A stretch of 64,000 nucleotides of DNA. Origin: Druceiella hillmani (lineage: Eukaryota > Arthropoda > Insecta > Lepidoptera > Hepialidae). The stretch's first letter is position 1. Every line of letters starts with the position of its first letter. A program made the translations under genes and the position numbers. The stretch covers positions 24,984,001-25,048,000 of the forward strand of contig JAYKKI010000029.1 in NCBI GenBank assembly GCA_039881145.1, in the 5' to 3' direction. The notes under the pieces are model-generated. The model had not been told where the DNA came from, searched no databases, and saw only the letters and a program-made list of their open reading frames with translations. This document shows positions 46,732-59,701 of this stretch, in pieces.

Positions 46732-48753
46732 GGTGTAAATGATTCCCAGTCTGTATTTTTTTTGGTCAGTCTTAAATCTTGAGATCTATCAGTTATTATA
46801 GTACTTATAGTGGCCAGTACTGACTTGTGATCTAAGCAGCTTTCAAGTTATGTGTAATGGCTTGAAACCCCTTTATAGATGAAAAAGATCTGGTAGTTTA
46901 TGCAGCTCTGTAGGCCATTAGGTGGATTCACCTGATGTTAAAACGTTTAGTGTTTCTGTATGTACTTGTTTTGAGGTCCCGCCCTCACATAGTGTTTAGT
47001 CTTGATCTCCATTGCACACATTTGGCATTCCAATCTCCCTCTGCTATGAACTTTGGTCCTAAAGTTTTGAAGTACTGATTAATTTATTTTTGATTCTAGC
47101 GGACAGTATACAGCTGATACAGTGAGAGGCCCTAACTTTCCTGTTAATAGAGATGTATTATGTCAAAAACTAGAAAAAATAATAATTGGAAATGTAATTT
47201 CACTTTCTTCATATTTTTGCGATGCAATTTAGTTTTGTTTATTTATTGATTAATATTAATATTATAATGGTCAAAAACCATAAAAAGCAGTCTTTCCCGT
47301 AGATGCTAATGTAAAATTTAACTCGTCAAAAATTCTTTCCCATGAGCACGAATTACCCATTATAACAATTTACATTATTATGAATTGCATTAATTATTGA
47401 CCTAGAATAGCCAGTTCATTTACTTAAAAGTTGCGAGAACTTTTTTATGAGACATGGAAATGCTCCTTTCTATCAGTATACTTATCGGGAGGTATATTTA
47501 TCAATATAACTATCTTGGCATAGTATAAACTGTAATTGCAGAATTTATTCAATTACTGCTAAGTCATATAATTTTGTAAGAAAAGGCCGTTGCATTTTTA
47601 TCAAAATGGTACTGTCCCTCAAAAAATGCTCGTCAGTGACAGTGACTCGGCTACAACCTCATTACAATATTGCTGTCAAAAATTAAATCAAAGAAACCAT
47701 GGTTTTATAAATTAATTTTACATCATGTATATTCTTTGGTATCAGTTTCCCACTCGTATCTGACGATGTGCTATCAATATCTGATAATGTACTTGTCTAA
47801 GTTTCTAGTGCTATACTCTCCGCATTTCTTTGACTGTTTACACTTATCTCTGACTTTCCTACCTATTTATATCTGTTCCATAGTTATTTTTAAGCTTAAG
47901 GTTGGATGATTATAGTAGCTGTAAGATATATTTTAAAGCACCGGGGGTGTGGTCCTTTTTAAATTTCTTTTCATTAAAGTCCAGTTGTAGGCGGTAGGGT
48001 CTTGTTTTGTTGCACGATACTTTTACTGTCGTTGAAGGTACAGATCTAGAGCCATTTTCACACACCATCACAAGAATTTATAATTCTGTAAGACATCTAT
48101 TACAGCATTTAACAGCCTTTCACTGGTTTTTCATTTTCAGTCATCATATTTGGTCTCTCGAGTATGGTCGATCTTTATAGTTAGAGTATGTCATTTTATG
48201 GTACATTGAAAACAATTCTGATAACCTCAATTGTGTAAAAATATTATGCTTGAATTTCATTATGTTTAAGGATCCTTAGATCGTATCTCAAAATGAATTC
48301 CCCAAATTTTGTCCGTTATACAATAGAGCATGAGACGAGACTGAATTATATTTAGTTATTTAAAGGGAGCAAGATGTGTTTAAGAATCTAAAAGCTGTTA
48401 ATGGTATTGTATTGTTTCTAGAATCACAATAAAAAACACTTCACCTTTAAAATAAAGACTAACATTTTAATTGGGCTGGCAGGTTTTTTGACATTTAAGA
48501 TATCTGTATACATATATTTTTTCCCATCGTTTCCAAGAGGTTGAACAATAAGAACTTGATTAACAGTTTCTGTATTTATTAGAGGCTGTCCATATGTACT
48601 GATATTTCGGGTTGTTTTGTTATTTTTTATATAAAATAATGCATTACATTTACTTCCACCCATTTCTCACCTTTTCATCGGCAGTGAAAATATTGCCATT
48701 ATATATTTAAAAAATGTTTAAATTCTTTAATATGTATATAAATTATCTGGCAG
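46732..48753 (+). other. Stim intron 9, right part
   Basis: AT-rich intron; a GC-richer patch at 46890-47045 has no match. Nothing assigned. Confidence 0.6.
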
Positions 48754-48832
48754 GATCCCTACCTGGACCTATGGTGAGATCTCGCAGTACCGATATTGTA
48801 GCCAACCCTGAGGATCAAAAAATGCCTTCCAA
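48754..48832 (+). CDS. Stim: Stim exon: basic/Ser tail segment
   Basis: The exon is 79 bp, entering in phase 1 and leaving in phase 2, with acceptor ttatctggcag and a perfect donor, CCAA then gtaagt. It reads GSLPGPMVRSRSTDIVANPE, then DQKMPS and the start of Lys. The RSRSTD site looks like a kinase target. Only 168 bp separate it from the next exon. Assignment is by splice sites and phase. Confidence 0.88.
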
Positions 48833-49000
48833 GTAAGTACATAAATTTATTGTGTCAAATAAGTTGTTCATAATTGACTTCCTTAAAAATAAGCCCACAT
48901 TTTGAAGAGTTGTGTTAAAAATAAACCTAAACGAATTTGTAAATTAACGCTCACCCTGTCAGGAACTATTAATAAAACATCCCCCACATTAACGCCACAG

Positions 49001-49187
49001 GAATACCTTCACCAAACAACGTGCTCTTGCTGAAGAGAGTAAGTCATTTTCGGAGCTCAGTGCTGGCAACCCTGCCGACGGAGAGTCCACCGATTCGTCC
49101 GTGCTAGAAGATGAAGGCACAAAGCCACGACGCCGCAAACTCCAATTTCCTTTCACAAAGAGTAAGAACAAAGGCATGCAGGCGTGA
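49001..49187 (+). CDS. Stim: Stim last coding exon: basic C-terminus
   Basis: The exon enters in phase 2 with acceptor aacgccacag and reads KNTFTKQRALAEESKSFSEL, then SAGNPADGESTDSSVLEDEG and TKPRRRKLQFPFTKSKNKGM-QA before TGA at 49185-49187. The acidic stretch followed by RRRK and KSKNK matches the layout of vertebrate STIM1, whose terminal Lys-rich patch binds plasma-membrane phosphoinositides. A consensus donor (AAAGA then gtaaga) at 49162 and a strong acceptor at 49232 define a possible 71-bp intron. If removed, the end becomes FTKKYSAAQI with stop at 49253-49255. Both versions are in frame. Confidence 0.9.
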
Positions 49188-49232
49188 CATCTTTACTTCT
49201 TTACCCTCCACATTCTTTCCTATCCTTTACAG

Positions 49233-49255
49233 AGTACAGCGCCGCGCAGATATGA
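49233..49255 (+). CDS. Stim: Alternative final Stim exon (7 codons and stop)
   Basis: It follows a 40-nt pyrimidine-rich tract and ag (ctttcctatcctttacag). The A left at 49161 plus AG makes Lys, then YSAAQI and TGA. The sequence is GC-rich (cagcgccgcgcag) compared with the flanking 3' region, which supports use as coding. Its existence depends on the 71-bp intron 49162-49232 being spliced. Confidence 0.5.
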
Positions 49256-50240
49256 TTTCAAGTTGCCATGTGCAACATCATGCAGTTTAATATGGCGTCA
49301 CTTTGGTGTTGTGTTGTGGGACTTACTGTGTAGATCTAACAAAATGCCATGGTGCAATTTTGTCTTTATGTTTTCATGCAGAAGATACAAATGTAGATTT
49401 TGATTATAGAAAAAATACATTTTGTCATGGCATAGTATACACTTAACTGAATATATCCTTGACGGTTTCGCATTGCATCGTGATATGAATATTGGATACG
49501 AGTTTCATAGTCTCTAATTTGTTTATTAATTATGCTGTTACAACAAAATTTTTGTTTGCATAGAAGCAAGATTGATTAATTTAGTATCATGTTACGTTTT
49601 AATACAATTACAGAATACATTCTCATGCGTGAATTATGAAATGCTATTTTGTTTGTATTCAGTGCTTAATTTTTTAAGTTTTAAATTGCAACACTTGATG
49701 TGTTTTTCTGCTTGGTCATCAATCAATTTAGTTTTATTGATTCTAAATATTTTCATTAACTTTGTTTATAATATTTTATATTCGGGGGTGGGATACCAGT
49801 ATCAATTATTTTATGACTTAATATGAAAATGTATTTAGCGCCCTGTAGATTCTAAATTCATGCAATCTAGAAATATTATGGCATGGTGTATTTTCATACT
49901 ACTATAATGCAATATTAGCTACAAAAGGGCTTAGTTATATTGACAACACCATTATACCAACAATTGACAGTACACATAGAATTATATCTGGGTATCTACT
50001 AATATACTATTGTAATTAATAAGTTTTAAGAATATTTATATTTACCATGAAGTGCCAAAAATGTGAATTCTAAATTTCCTTAATTCCTTTAGGATGTTTA
50101 CTTGCAAACCAAGTACTTATTGTTTTTTGTACTTAACCTTAGAAGGAAGACTCGATGACTCTTTATGATTAATACGTCCCAAACACATTATTAAAATAAA
50201 ACTTGTTAGAAGAATAAATGTTTTTCTTCCATTTCAATGT
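49256..50240 (+). other. Stim: Probable Stim 3' untranslated region
   Basis: AT-rich, no coding match. It runs from the stop to the first AATAAA pair. The end is inferred only from those signals and a GU-rich stretch (tttttgtgtgtataag) near 50259. Confidence 0.4.
50195..50218 (+). promoter_or_regulatory. Candidate polyadenylation signals
   Basis: AATAAA occurs at 50195-50200 and 50213-50218, with GT-rich sequence 40-80 bp downstream. A third lies at 50399-50404. These are the first clear signals after the stop codon. Confidence 0.4.
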
Positions 50241-50404
50241 CTAGTTTTCATTTATTATTTTTGTGTGTATAAGCAAGTGTATCAGTTGTATGAGATGAAG
50301 CACAGTAGTTCTGTCAGTTAGTGTGAGCGTGCGTGCCAGATCTAATGAGTGGCGTATGTAAATTTGGCTTTTGCCACTATTCATCCTGGAACAAAACAAA
50401 ATAA

Positions 50405-53400
50405 ATTATGAAATATTGCCATATTCCTTAATTTGAAGAAATATTTCAACATTAAACCAGATCTTTAAGTAATAATTTAGTTTTATATTAATAATTATTA
50501 TATATTAAAAAAAAGTGACATGTGTAAAAAGATTGACACAAATTAAAAGCTTCATTTGCAATCATATAATAATTTAACGATGAATATCAGAATATTTATT
50601 TTCTGAATAAAATTGGCAGGAGCAGAACAGTCTGTTGCGAAATAATACCACTTCACACACTCAAAAGAATGTAATGACAAATGTCCTTTTATATGCAGCC
50701 CTTTTTTCCAGTGTACAAGTACTCTAGATCGATTTTGATTAATTTTTTGCATCTGCTAATATTGTGTAATACTTTTAATATTGTATTTTTACTACGTATG
50801 AGTATTATCATTTTGTGTGTTCTGCTATATACTCGTATACTTGTTATAAAGAATATGTTTGCTATTCATACAGGTGATTTTGTTCTTATATATTTGAAGC
50901 GTGTTTCTATGAAGAAATCTACATTTTTTTCATTGAATTCGCAACTTTCAGAAACAGTTGAAAATTATCAGATATAATTATTCTTAACATTATCTACTCA
51001 AAATGACGTATGATTATAAAATTATATACATATATAGGTGTGTGTGTGTGTGTATATATATATGTATATATATATACATATATATATAATTAAGAAGGAA
51101 TGTCATACGAAAAAATACACTGTGTATAATTGTTTTTCCTTGAGACAACATAAAAATATTTTATTTATATAGAACATTTTAGGTAAAGTGACCGAACATT
51201 TTGAAGTAGTAATACACATTTATCTACCACGATTTGTTTTATAAATGTTTTAGCTTATAGTAAATATTTAAAACGGTGCTAAATATTGAGTGAAAATTCT
51301 ACTAAAATAAATATTACATTGCTAGTATAGTGACTGGTATGGTTGATTGTGAATATTGTTTAATGAAATTATACATTTCATGCATTGAATAAAATTAAGT
51401 TCCCTGAATGTATATATACAACAAGCATAAATTTACAACCAATCATTTAAATAATGTCATGCCATTATTTGTATAAATATAAAAATAAAAGGGGTTAGTG
51501 TTAGACTCTAAATTTAACCATCATGATTTTCGCCTTCCTTATTTTAAGCAAAGTGTAGCTCGTGGTCATAATGATCCTAAGGTGACAGAGAAATTTAATG
51601 TATTAATAGTACACGGTGGATGCATAAATTATTTGATGATGGATAAAGGGCCATTATTACTATTTTCCAGCATTATTAGCCGAAAGTAATAATAAAGAGT
51701 CCGTGTGATGCATGCCCTTAATGAGATCTACAACTTCAGTTTTGAAGCTTGCTTCTAATCAATATAGCCCCCATGTCTTGCACGGTGACAGTTTGAGTCC
51801 AATCATTAGTCTAGAGATATATTAACCTTTGTTCCTTCATTTTGACACTACTAGTTATCTTGTCAGAAGTAGTGGCAAAATTTAATTAACCAAAATAATA
51901 TGTATATAATCTGTCAAGATTATAGGAGTTAGTTAGTTAGTCGTTTAGTTTTTTTTTGAAGGGAAGAGTCGGCAAACCCACATTTTTTTAATCTTTTCTA
52001 TACTTTAATTTTACTTCAATACTTCATATAATAAATTCAGTTCTCTGTATGGCCCATAATTCCCAAAACAATACAAGTCTGTCTTTATGTTATGCAAAAA
52101 AATGTAATTTACTGTGATCAGATAAGAATCAATACCGTTCATAAATTTTCACATTAATACAATTGGTGGAAAATGTGACTTAAATTATTCTAATATTACT
52201 CTGCCAAACAGTTTTGTATAGAAAATTGCACAAGTGGACAATTGCACATTGACTACTTTCGCTTCCAAGGATATTACTTCTTTAAGGGTTACGTCAATAT
52301 TTCACATGAATTGCAAGATATTTAAATCATTGTTCGTTCATTGTACTCTTGAACAGTCATAATCACAGGCCAAATTAATCAGAGCAATAAGTAGAAGTCT
52401 TGTTAATATTTCAACCCCTCTATACATAGGGGTTATGGATATTGCATAATGTTTGGATACACCACTCTCCGATTTACAGTGCCAAAAAATATAGCTATTA
52501 GGTTACTAATACCGTATATGAAAGGGCGTGCAGTTGTGTGACCATACTGTAGGTTATCTGGAATAGCAAGAACTTTGTCCTAATTGCACCCAAAATATAA
52601 GATGTAAATGACTTTAAAATTTTTTTATTCAAGTCTTTATTATGGAGAAATATTTAATTTCTTGTGAAGAAAAACATATTTGTTATTTTTAACATTTATC
52701 ATATATATTTGTTATTTTTAACATTTATCATAACATCCATGAAAAAAACACTGAATCACCAGAATCAACAATATTTCTTTCTGTAATATGATACTCTCGT
52801 GTCAATGAATACTCAAATCACATTAAGGAATTTACTTCTAAATCGGTATTTCACGTTGTATCACTTTAAGACAGTGCACGATGCATTCAACCCTTTTTTT
52901 GACATTGAAATAGAGTATCTCAAGAATGGAATGAGATACTAGAAAATTTTGTTGATTGTAATATACAATTATTTTGTACTTGGGAACCTATAGAAAGTGG
53001 TTTGTTATACCAGTTTAACAACTGTATAATCACGTAATTATTGCGTCAAATGAATTACTATTAGAAATATTGCTTAGAAAACTCCTTAGAAGGCTCCTAG
53101 AATATTAAGAGTTTGGGTCCAAAATAACATATGTAGAGGGTTACGCTATTTCAATCTAATGTTTGTAAAATTTTATAATTTAGTATTTAATTTGGTGTTT
53201 CGAGCAATTATCAATGTTGATTGTTACCTGTAGCACTTTGTATTAAATTCTCAAACATCACGACTGTTGTCAAGTTGACATTAGGCTTAAAGTGTTGAAG
53301 AAAAAAAATAAAGAATCTAGTGCAACTAAAAGAAACGTGCCTAAATTAAACATTTTCTTTCCGATGATTAATGAATGACATTTGGCAGTGAGGTATTACT

Positions 53401-56400
53401 ATTGCACGTTTTGCTAGTATTTTACATGTAACTAATAGTGTAGATTTGATACCAGGTTAAATAGCGGAAAAAATAATCATTTTAAAGACAATTTAAAAGT
53501 ATTTTTACTTAATTTTACAATATTTGAACTTTTCTTTCATTTAGTTAGCTTATTTATATATATATTATTAGCACTTAAAAATTATTAACGTCAAACGAAG
53601 AGGTACTTGGTATAGATCTTGCAGCATTATTTATTAGTCTTTATTATTATTTTATTCAATTATTTTAAAAATATTTAAATTGCTTTACTAGATAAATTCT
53701 TTATTGACATTTCCGTTGTTGATATTTTTTTAAGAGTAATGCAACTACATCACAAAGTATTTTTCACCAAATTAAAATATATGTAAAATTATATTTGTTA
53801 TGAAATTGTGTGAATAATTAAATAAAAAATTGAAAATTATAATTTTTTATAGATTTAGATCCATTAATTTTTAGGAAATTCAAATGAAATACAGACATCT
53901 TAATTCGATCGTTATAAATACCTTGTAATATTTTTAAAAACCATGCCATGCTGCAAAAGATAATTTTGAAATGGCTACGTCATATTTTCTTATTTGAACG
54001 TAAAACTTAAATTGTCACACATTGTGCTGTAAATTTAATTGAATTTTAACCTTAATATTTAACCTTAATATAGGTGTAACGTTACACAAGTTCCATTTCA
54101 ACCGTTTGCAAAGATTGGAGACATTGTGTGTTGGTTTTGTTAATTTTTCTCTATTACTAATTAATACATTAAATCATAAAGTGATTTTTCATGATCTAAA
54201 TTAATAAAATGAAATCTAAATAAATCTATGTATGAGGGTTTTTAAATAAAACTTGCATGAAAGAGGTAAATTTTACATATAAACGTAATAAATAAAAAAA
54301 TATACAAATCAAACAAACAGCAGATTGATAATACATTTATCATACTCGATTATGATATTTTGTATGATAATACAAATACTGTTTATATGGCAAAATAGAA
54401 TCATTTGTGCGTAACTGACTGTAGGTATTTTCCTGTGTGGTTTTTTTTGCACTGTGTGGTGTGGATGGCACTAGGAAACAAACTTTATCATTTTAATAAT
54501 ATGTATATAAACTTGCAATTGTACAATTACCGTCAACAAAATATTCAACTGCAAACGGATCTATTTGTACAGAGGAGAAAATGAGCATGAGTGTAAATAA
54601 ACAGCTAAAAGAATGCAAAAATAGGCATTATAGAAAGAATTTGAATGGATCCGGATTGACATAAAGATCGATGACGTATCCTGGAGTTCTATGAATGTTA
54701 TACAAAATATAGCAGAGGATGGATTGAGTGATACTTCAATGAGAAAACGGGGAATATCAAAACCAGGGAAACCTATGGCAAGAATTTATTTAGGAGAGTG
54801 AATCAGGAATATGACATGGTAGAATAGATTTAGTGGAAATAAGGTCTGGGGACAGAGGATTAAGAAATACAGGCAAGAAAGAGGAATATATAATGAAAAA
54901 ATATTTCAACAAGCAGCAAAGCTTGTACAAAGAGGGTGATGTAGCTGCAGTCGTTTTTAGTTGCCCTTCGGCAGAAAATAGCTTGATGTTGATATAATGC
55001 AGAAACATGACGTAAAAATGACATACTGCAACTTCTTTCAGAATTGTAGTATATGGATTGGATTGTATACCAAGTTCATTTAATATATAATACATTTATA
55101 TATTAAATGACTTTCCTATTATGTAATATTCCAATTGTTTATAACAAAAATTAGCTACTGAAAGTTAGTTACTCTTAGCGATGAGCATATCGACATTAAA
55201 GGATAAATAAATGCTTAAAAGTAAATGTGGTTAAAAGATTGAAACTATGATATATTATGTTACACTTTAGCTAAAACTAATTATAGCTTATTTACAATAA
55301 AATTAAATCTAGAAAATATCAAGATGAATAATTAACATGGTTTAAGGGAATTCGGGTTTTTCAGATTTATAATATGTGAGAAGTATTGATTTATAGCAAT
55401 AAGAAATTATTAGTAATAAATTGATTAAGAGAGAAGAATACCAAATGTGTGGAGGTCTGAATATCATATATAAAAGACAAATTGTGATACCATCTGTTAA
55501 AATATAATAATTGAAAATAAATGATAAATAAAAAAAATGTTAACATTAAATTGTATTTGTATTATTTATAGGTCTATTATATTGGTATTACTGCATATTT
55601 TCTTATATGGTTAAAACTAAATAATTGTAATAAATAAACATAGTTACGCAATATGTTATTATTATAATTGTGTTTCTGGAAAGTTGTTTATAATATTGTG
55701 AATTTTGCATTGCATTTTCTATTCTAGATAGCAATGTTTTAACATAAATTTAAAATTGTAAAAAAATCACTTTCACAATGCAAGACATTAAACAAGAATT
55801 TATTTTAATTTTTGTTATTTCTAACAAATGATGAAATAAATGTATCTAAACACACAGCATGCGTAGGTAAGTTCTCAACAAAATTGTTTGATTTCCACAC
55901 AACCATCTTCAACTAATTTTAATCTCCCTCTCCCCCTCTCTAACCCAGTATTTATTTGATATATGCAGAGTGGAATTTTAGAATCAAAATTATGAGGAAT
56001 ATCTCATTACCACTGTAATGAGATGCTTGCCATAGACCAAAATTTTTAATTTCATAACAATCCAGACGTAGAAAAAATAATTTAGACACTATTTCACCGA
56101 CAAATCCTCAAAACTTTTAATCAACCTAGGACCTTAAAATTGGTTTTATAGCTAGTGTTTTTATGTACATAAAGGACAAAGCCAGAAACTGATCGAGGGT
56201 GAGATGATGGATCCTTTGACAAAATGAGGAATGATGGATCCTTTGACTATATTTAGATCATATGATTAGAATGTTTGCGAAGCATTATATATTAAAATAG
56301 ATAGTCAATCTAATTCAAGAATGTTTAAAGTTCAATTTTTATAAACTATGAATGTTAGTATAAACTTTATCAAATTGTGGATTTAAAAAAAAGAAATAAT

Positions 56401-59400
56401 GATTTCTTAGATTATTGCACCAAAAACATTAACATAAAACCAGTTTTCTTTATATCATTATTTTATCTGAAAAATACTTGCAAATAAATTTTTCGTGTGG
56501 AGTAATGTGTATTTAATATTGAATAACTTAAAAAACTATTTTTAAAGTAATATTATTTTATATATTAACTTGATTATCAATCTTAAGATCCGTCAAAGTG
56601 ATTACACCATTTAGCATCCGTCCGTTGCTATAAGAAATTTTATTAATAGGGTTTAGGCGAGAGATCATCAAGAAGTAAGTTGTCTCTTTTATTTTAAGTT
56701 TTTCATTGATTTTTTTTGTAATAAGAAAAATAATATACATGAAAGTTTTCTTTGTCAGAAATTTCAATAATGGTGTAATTTGTAACTTTTAATTTTGTAA
56801 TTTTTAATTGTTTAGCTTGTGAAAAACTGAATCAAGCCATATTACTACTCTGTTGAGTTGAATTGTCACTTCAATAACGAGGTAATTTAAAGGTTTTCCA
56901 GTAATCATTTAGTTTTATTTTTTTGTGAATGTGTTTAAAAGAATAGCTAGAGCTACACGCCTAAATCTTCCGTTGAAAATAAGAGATTTCAACATGGGTG
57001 AAAAATTTTTAAGATTATTTATTACGTTAAAGGATTTATATACAATCTGCCTGTGAAAAAAATATAGTAGCGTTTGTAATCATTGCTACATGGGAAAATA
57101 TAAAGAGAAGAAAATCGGAAAAAGAAGTATCAGTAGAGAGCAGGGAAAAGAAGTGTTTACTATTGTAGAAGAAAAGAAGTTGAAGAGAAGAAATGATCAA
57201 AGGGAGGAATTTTTGTAATTGTGAAAACTTGATAGGAATGAAAAATGCTATCCATGCCCATGGTAAGTTCCGAAATTCTCAAGTAGAATATAGGAGATAC
57301 TAAATAAAAAAGTAGTGGCAAAAAAACTTTTTATACAAAACACCTAAGAGTCGATCAAGAGCACTATCCTGCCTGGCAAATAGTTTTTAACCTTAGGACT
57401 AAAGGATTCCACCATTTGTCCCTCTTTATTATTAATTCACTGACTGGCAGACCGACCTTATTCCAATGTATAAATTTTTCGATATTTATGCTGAATAGTT
57501 ATTTATGATAGCGAATTCAATAAAGCTAGAATTAGTTTTTCACCCCCAAAACGTTCTGTCTTTGTGTTGAGTATAAACTAAAAAACCCAACTCCGGACCA
57601 TGTGAAGCTCATCTTATACAACAGGTATGAGCAAGAGAAGATAAATGGTAAGGCAAGGACTGATAAGAAAGAAAATTATAATGTTTAATTTTTTTTTCAA
57701 CTCTTAATAACATGACACATCCACATATTTGCAATTGTAGCAACATGCTACATGTGATTAATGTTTTTTGTAAAATACAAAAATTGAGTTGTCATGTTGG
57801 ACTCTTAAATAAAAATTTCTGCCCCCAATTTTACAAAACAGTTATGAGTAATTTAAATTGTATTGAGGCTTGAGATACGTAAAGACTTATATTTGTATAA
57901 CCTATAATATAAAAACTATTATAATAGAATGTAATCATAGTATTTAATGTTTAAATACAAAATATTTACAATATTGACCAAGGATTCTAGTTCTTTTCAA
58001 TGATAATCTTAATAAAGAGTTCTTTTCAATGATTTCTAGGTGAAAACTATTGTTTTTCACCTACCACCCCAATTGAGGTTTTTTTCAAAACATCATGTAA
58101 TTAAGACCTCTTAAGAACTTTTTTAAGTTATTTCTCATTATTTTCTATGTATCAAGTAGAATAGATGCAATGAAAATGAAAATACTGTCATATTTCAATA
58201 AATATTAAGTATATTTTTCATATATTTAACTATCAAAATATAAATTTTGTGGGTCTTTAGAACTTTATTTTTGATCTTATGATGAATAATTATATGCTCT
58301 GAAAACAGCTAAAAAGTTCATTTTTTTACGCCTTCCTCACTTATGTACCATATAAATGATATTTGTATATGAGCAACAATCTAAGGTTAGCTCGCTCGGC
58401 ACATAGAAAGAGTAATGAATTACAATTGGATATTTGACTAATTTTTTTTATTTCATTAATCGTAATTTCAAGGTAAAGACTGATGAACAGTGAAAAATTT
58501 TTTTAATAATCTTAAAAATTGACCGAGTTATAAAAGTTTAAATTTAACCTTTAGAGAAGGACGGCAATACTATGTTGGAGGTCTTTTTTAATATTGCACA
58601 TTATATTCTACGAGAGGAACAGACAGGGATATATAGAATTCTCTCAGTATCTTCAAATTTAGAAGCCTACAACTGGCTTATTTTTCAATCAATTCTTGAG
58701 TTTTTTTCAAAACTGGTTTTTAATTAACTTATATTTCACAATATTGTACGAAAAATATCAAAATTTAGAATGAATCAACTACCGTATTGCATCAGTGCCT
58801 TCTTCACAATTGTCTAATAATATATATAGACATATATTCACCTATACAAATAATGTGATTGTATTCTGCCTCATGAGAGTCAGGGGTTACTCTGCAGGTT
58901 ATATTATGTTGACTTAGATTTTGAAACATCTATTTTTACAGACTGCAATATACTTTTCATATCGCATAAACAGAAATTGACATTCTTAAAAAAAAAAAAG
59001 GTTTTAACATTTTTATCAATCATAAAAAAAAAAATTTATTGTAAAATGAATGAAGTGGGTCTTTTGAAGAACTGCTGCCATTTGAGGATTTGATAATATT
59101 GGAATTTACTAACAAAAATTCAGCCCTTTGCTTAATGAAGTTATTTCCTATCACATAATATTACAAGTGATTTTCAACACAATATTTTTGTATATTTCAA
59201 CAATTGTTTGGTGATCTAATCTGTAATCTAATAAAGAGGTTCTCAAAAGCACAGTAGTAACGCTCTTACAGTGGTTACTTCTAACCTGTAAACTTATGAA
59301 AATATTGATACAATCCAGCAACATATTGATGCTTCCTTGTGGACTTATTTGGTTTCCCAATTTGCCTTTGCTTGCAGGTGTGCGAAGTCAGTATCATATT

Positions 59401-59523
59401 CATTTATCCAATGAAATGTATGTCAAACAAAGGTTTTTTACAAACACGTGGAATGCAAAAACATTTATTTCGTAGAATAGCTTTTATGTCTATATTGATA
59501 TAGTGCAGGTTGTAGCTTTCATA
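50405..59523. other. Probable intergenic AT-rich stretch
   Basis: No gene, exon with splice sites, transposase or RNA gene was recognised. It holds a (TA)n/(TG)n microsatellite at 51028-51088 and short tandem duplications: a 31-bp unit (tttgttatttttaacattta) at 52679-52733, gatggatcctttga at 56206-56245, and gttcttttcaatgat near 57990-58035. The patch at 54590-54960 is less AT-biased but gives no domain. Confidence 0.55.
51028..51088. repeat. (TA)n/(TG)n microsatellite
   Basis: Short TA runs around a tgtgtgtgtgtgtg core. Confidence 0.9.
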
Positions 59524-59701
59524 AATGGTTAAGTTACACTTATGTTTTTTAAAGAAAGTGTGAATATATCCAGGTATATATATAACATTAGAAAATTGAT
59601 GCTAACTTCAGGAATATGTGGATTATTAATGGAATTAAGTGCTAGGAAACACAGTTTAATTCTGAAAGTAAATTAGTTTATCAAAGTTCAAAACTAATAG
59701 A
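59524..59701. repeat. 178-bp direct repeat, copy 1
   Basis: atggttaagttacacttatg onward to aaactaatag. It matches 61224-61401 in the same orientation with only a handful of differences by eye, so the duplication looks recent. It includes ccaggtatatatataacatt. No target-site duplication or terminal inverted repeat was seen. Confidence 0.95.
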
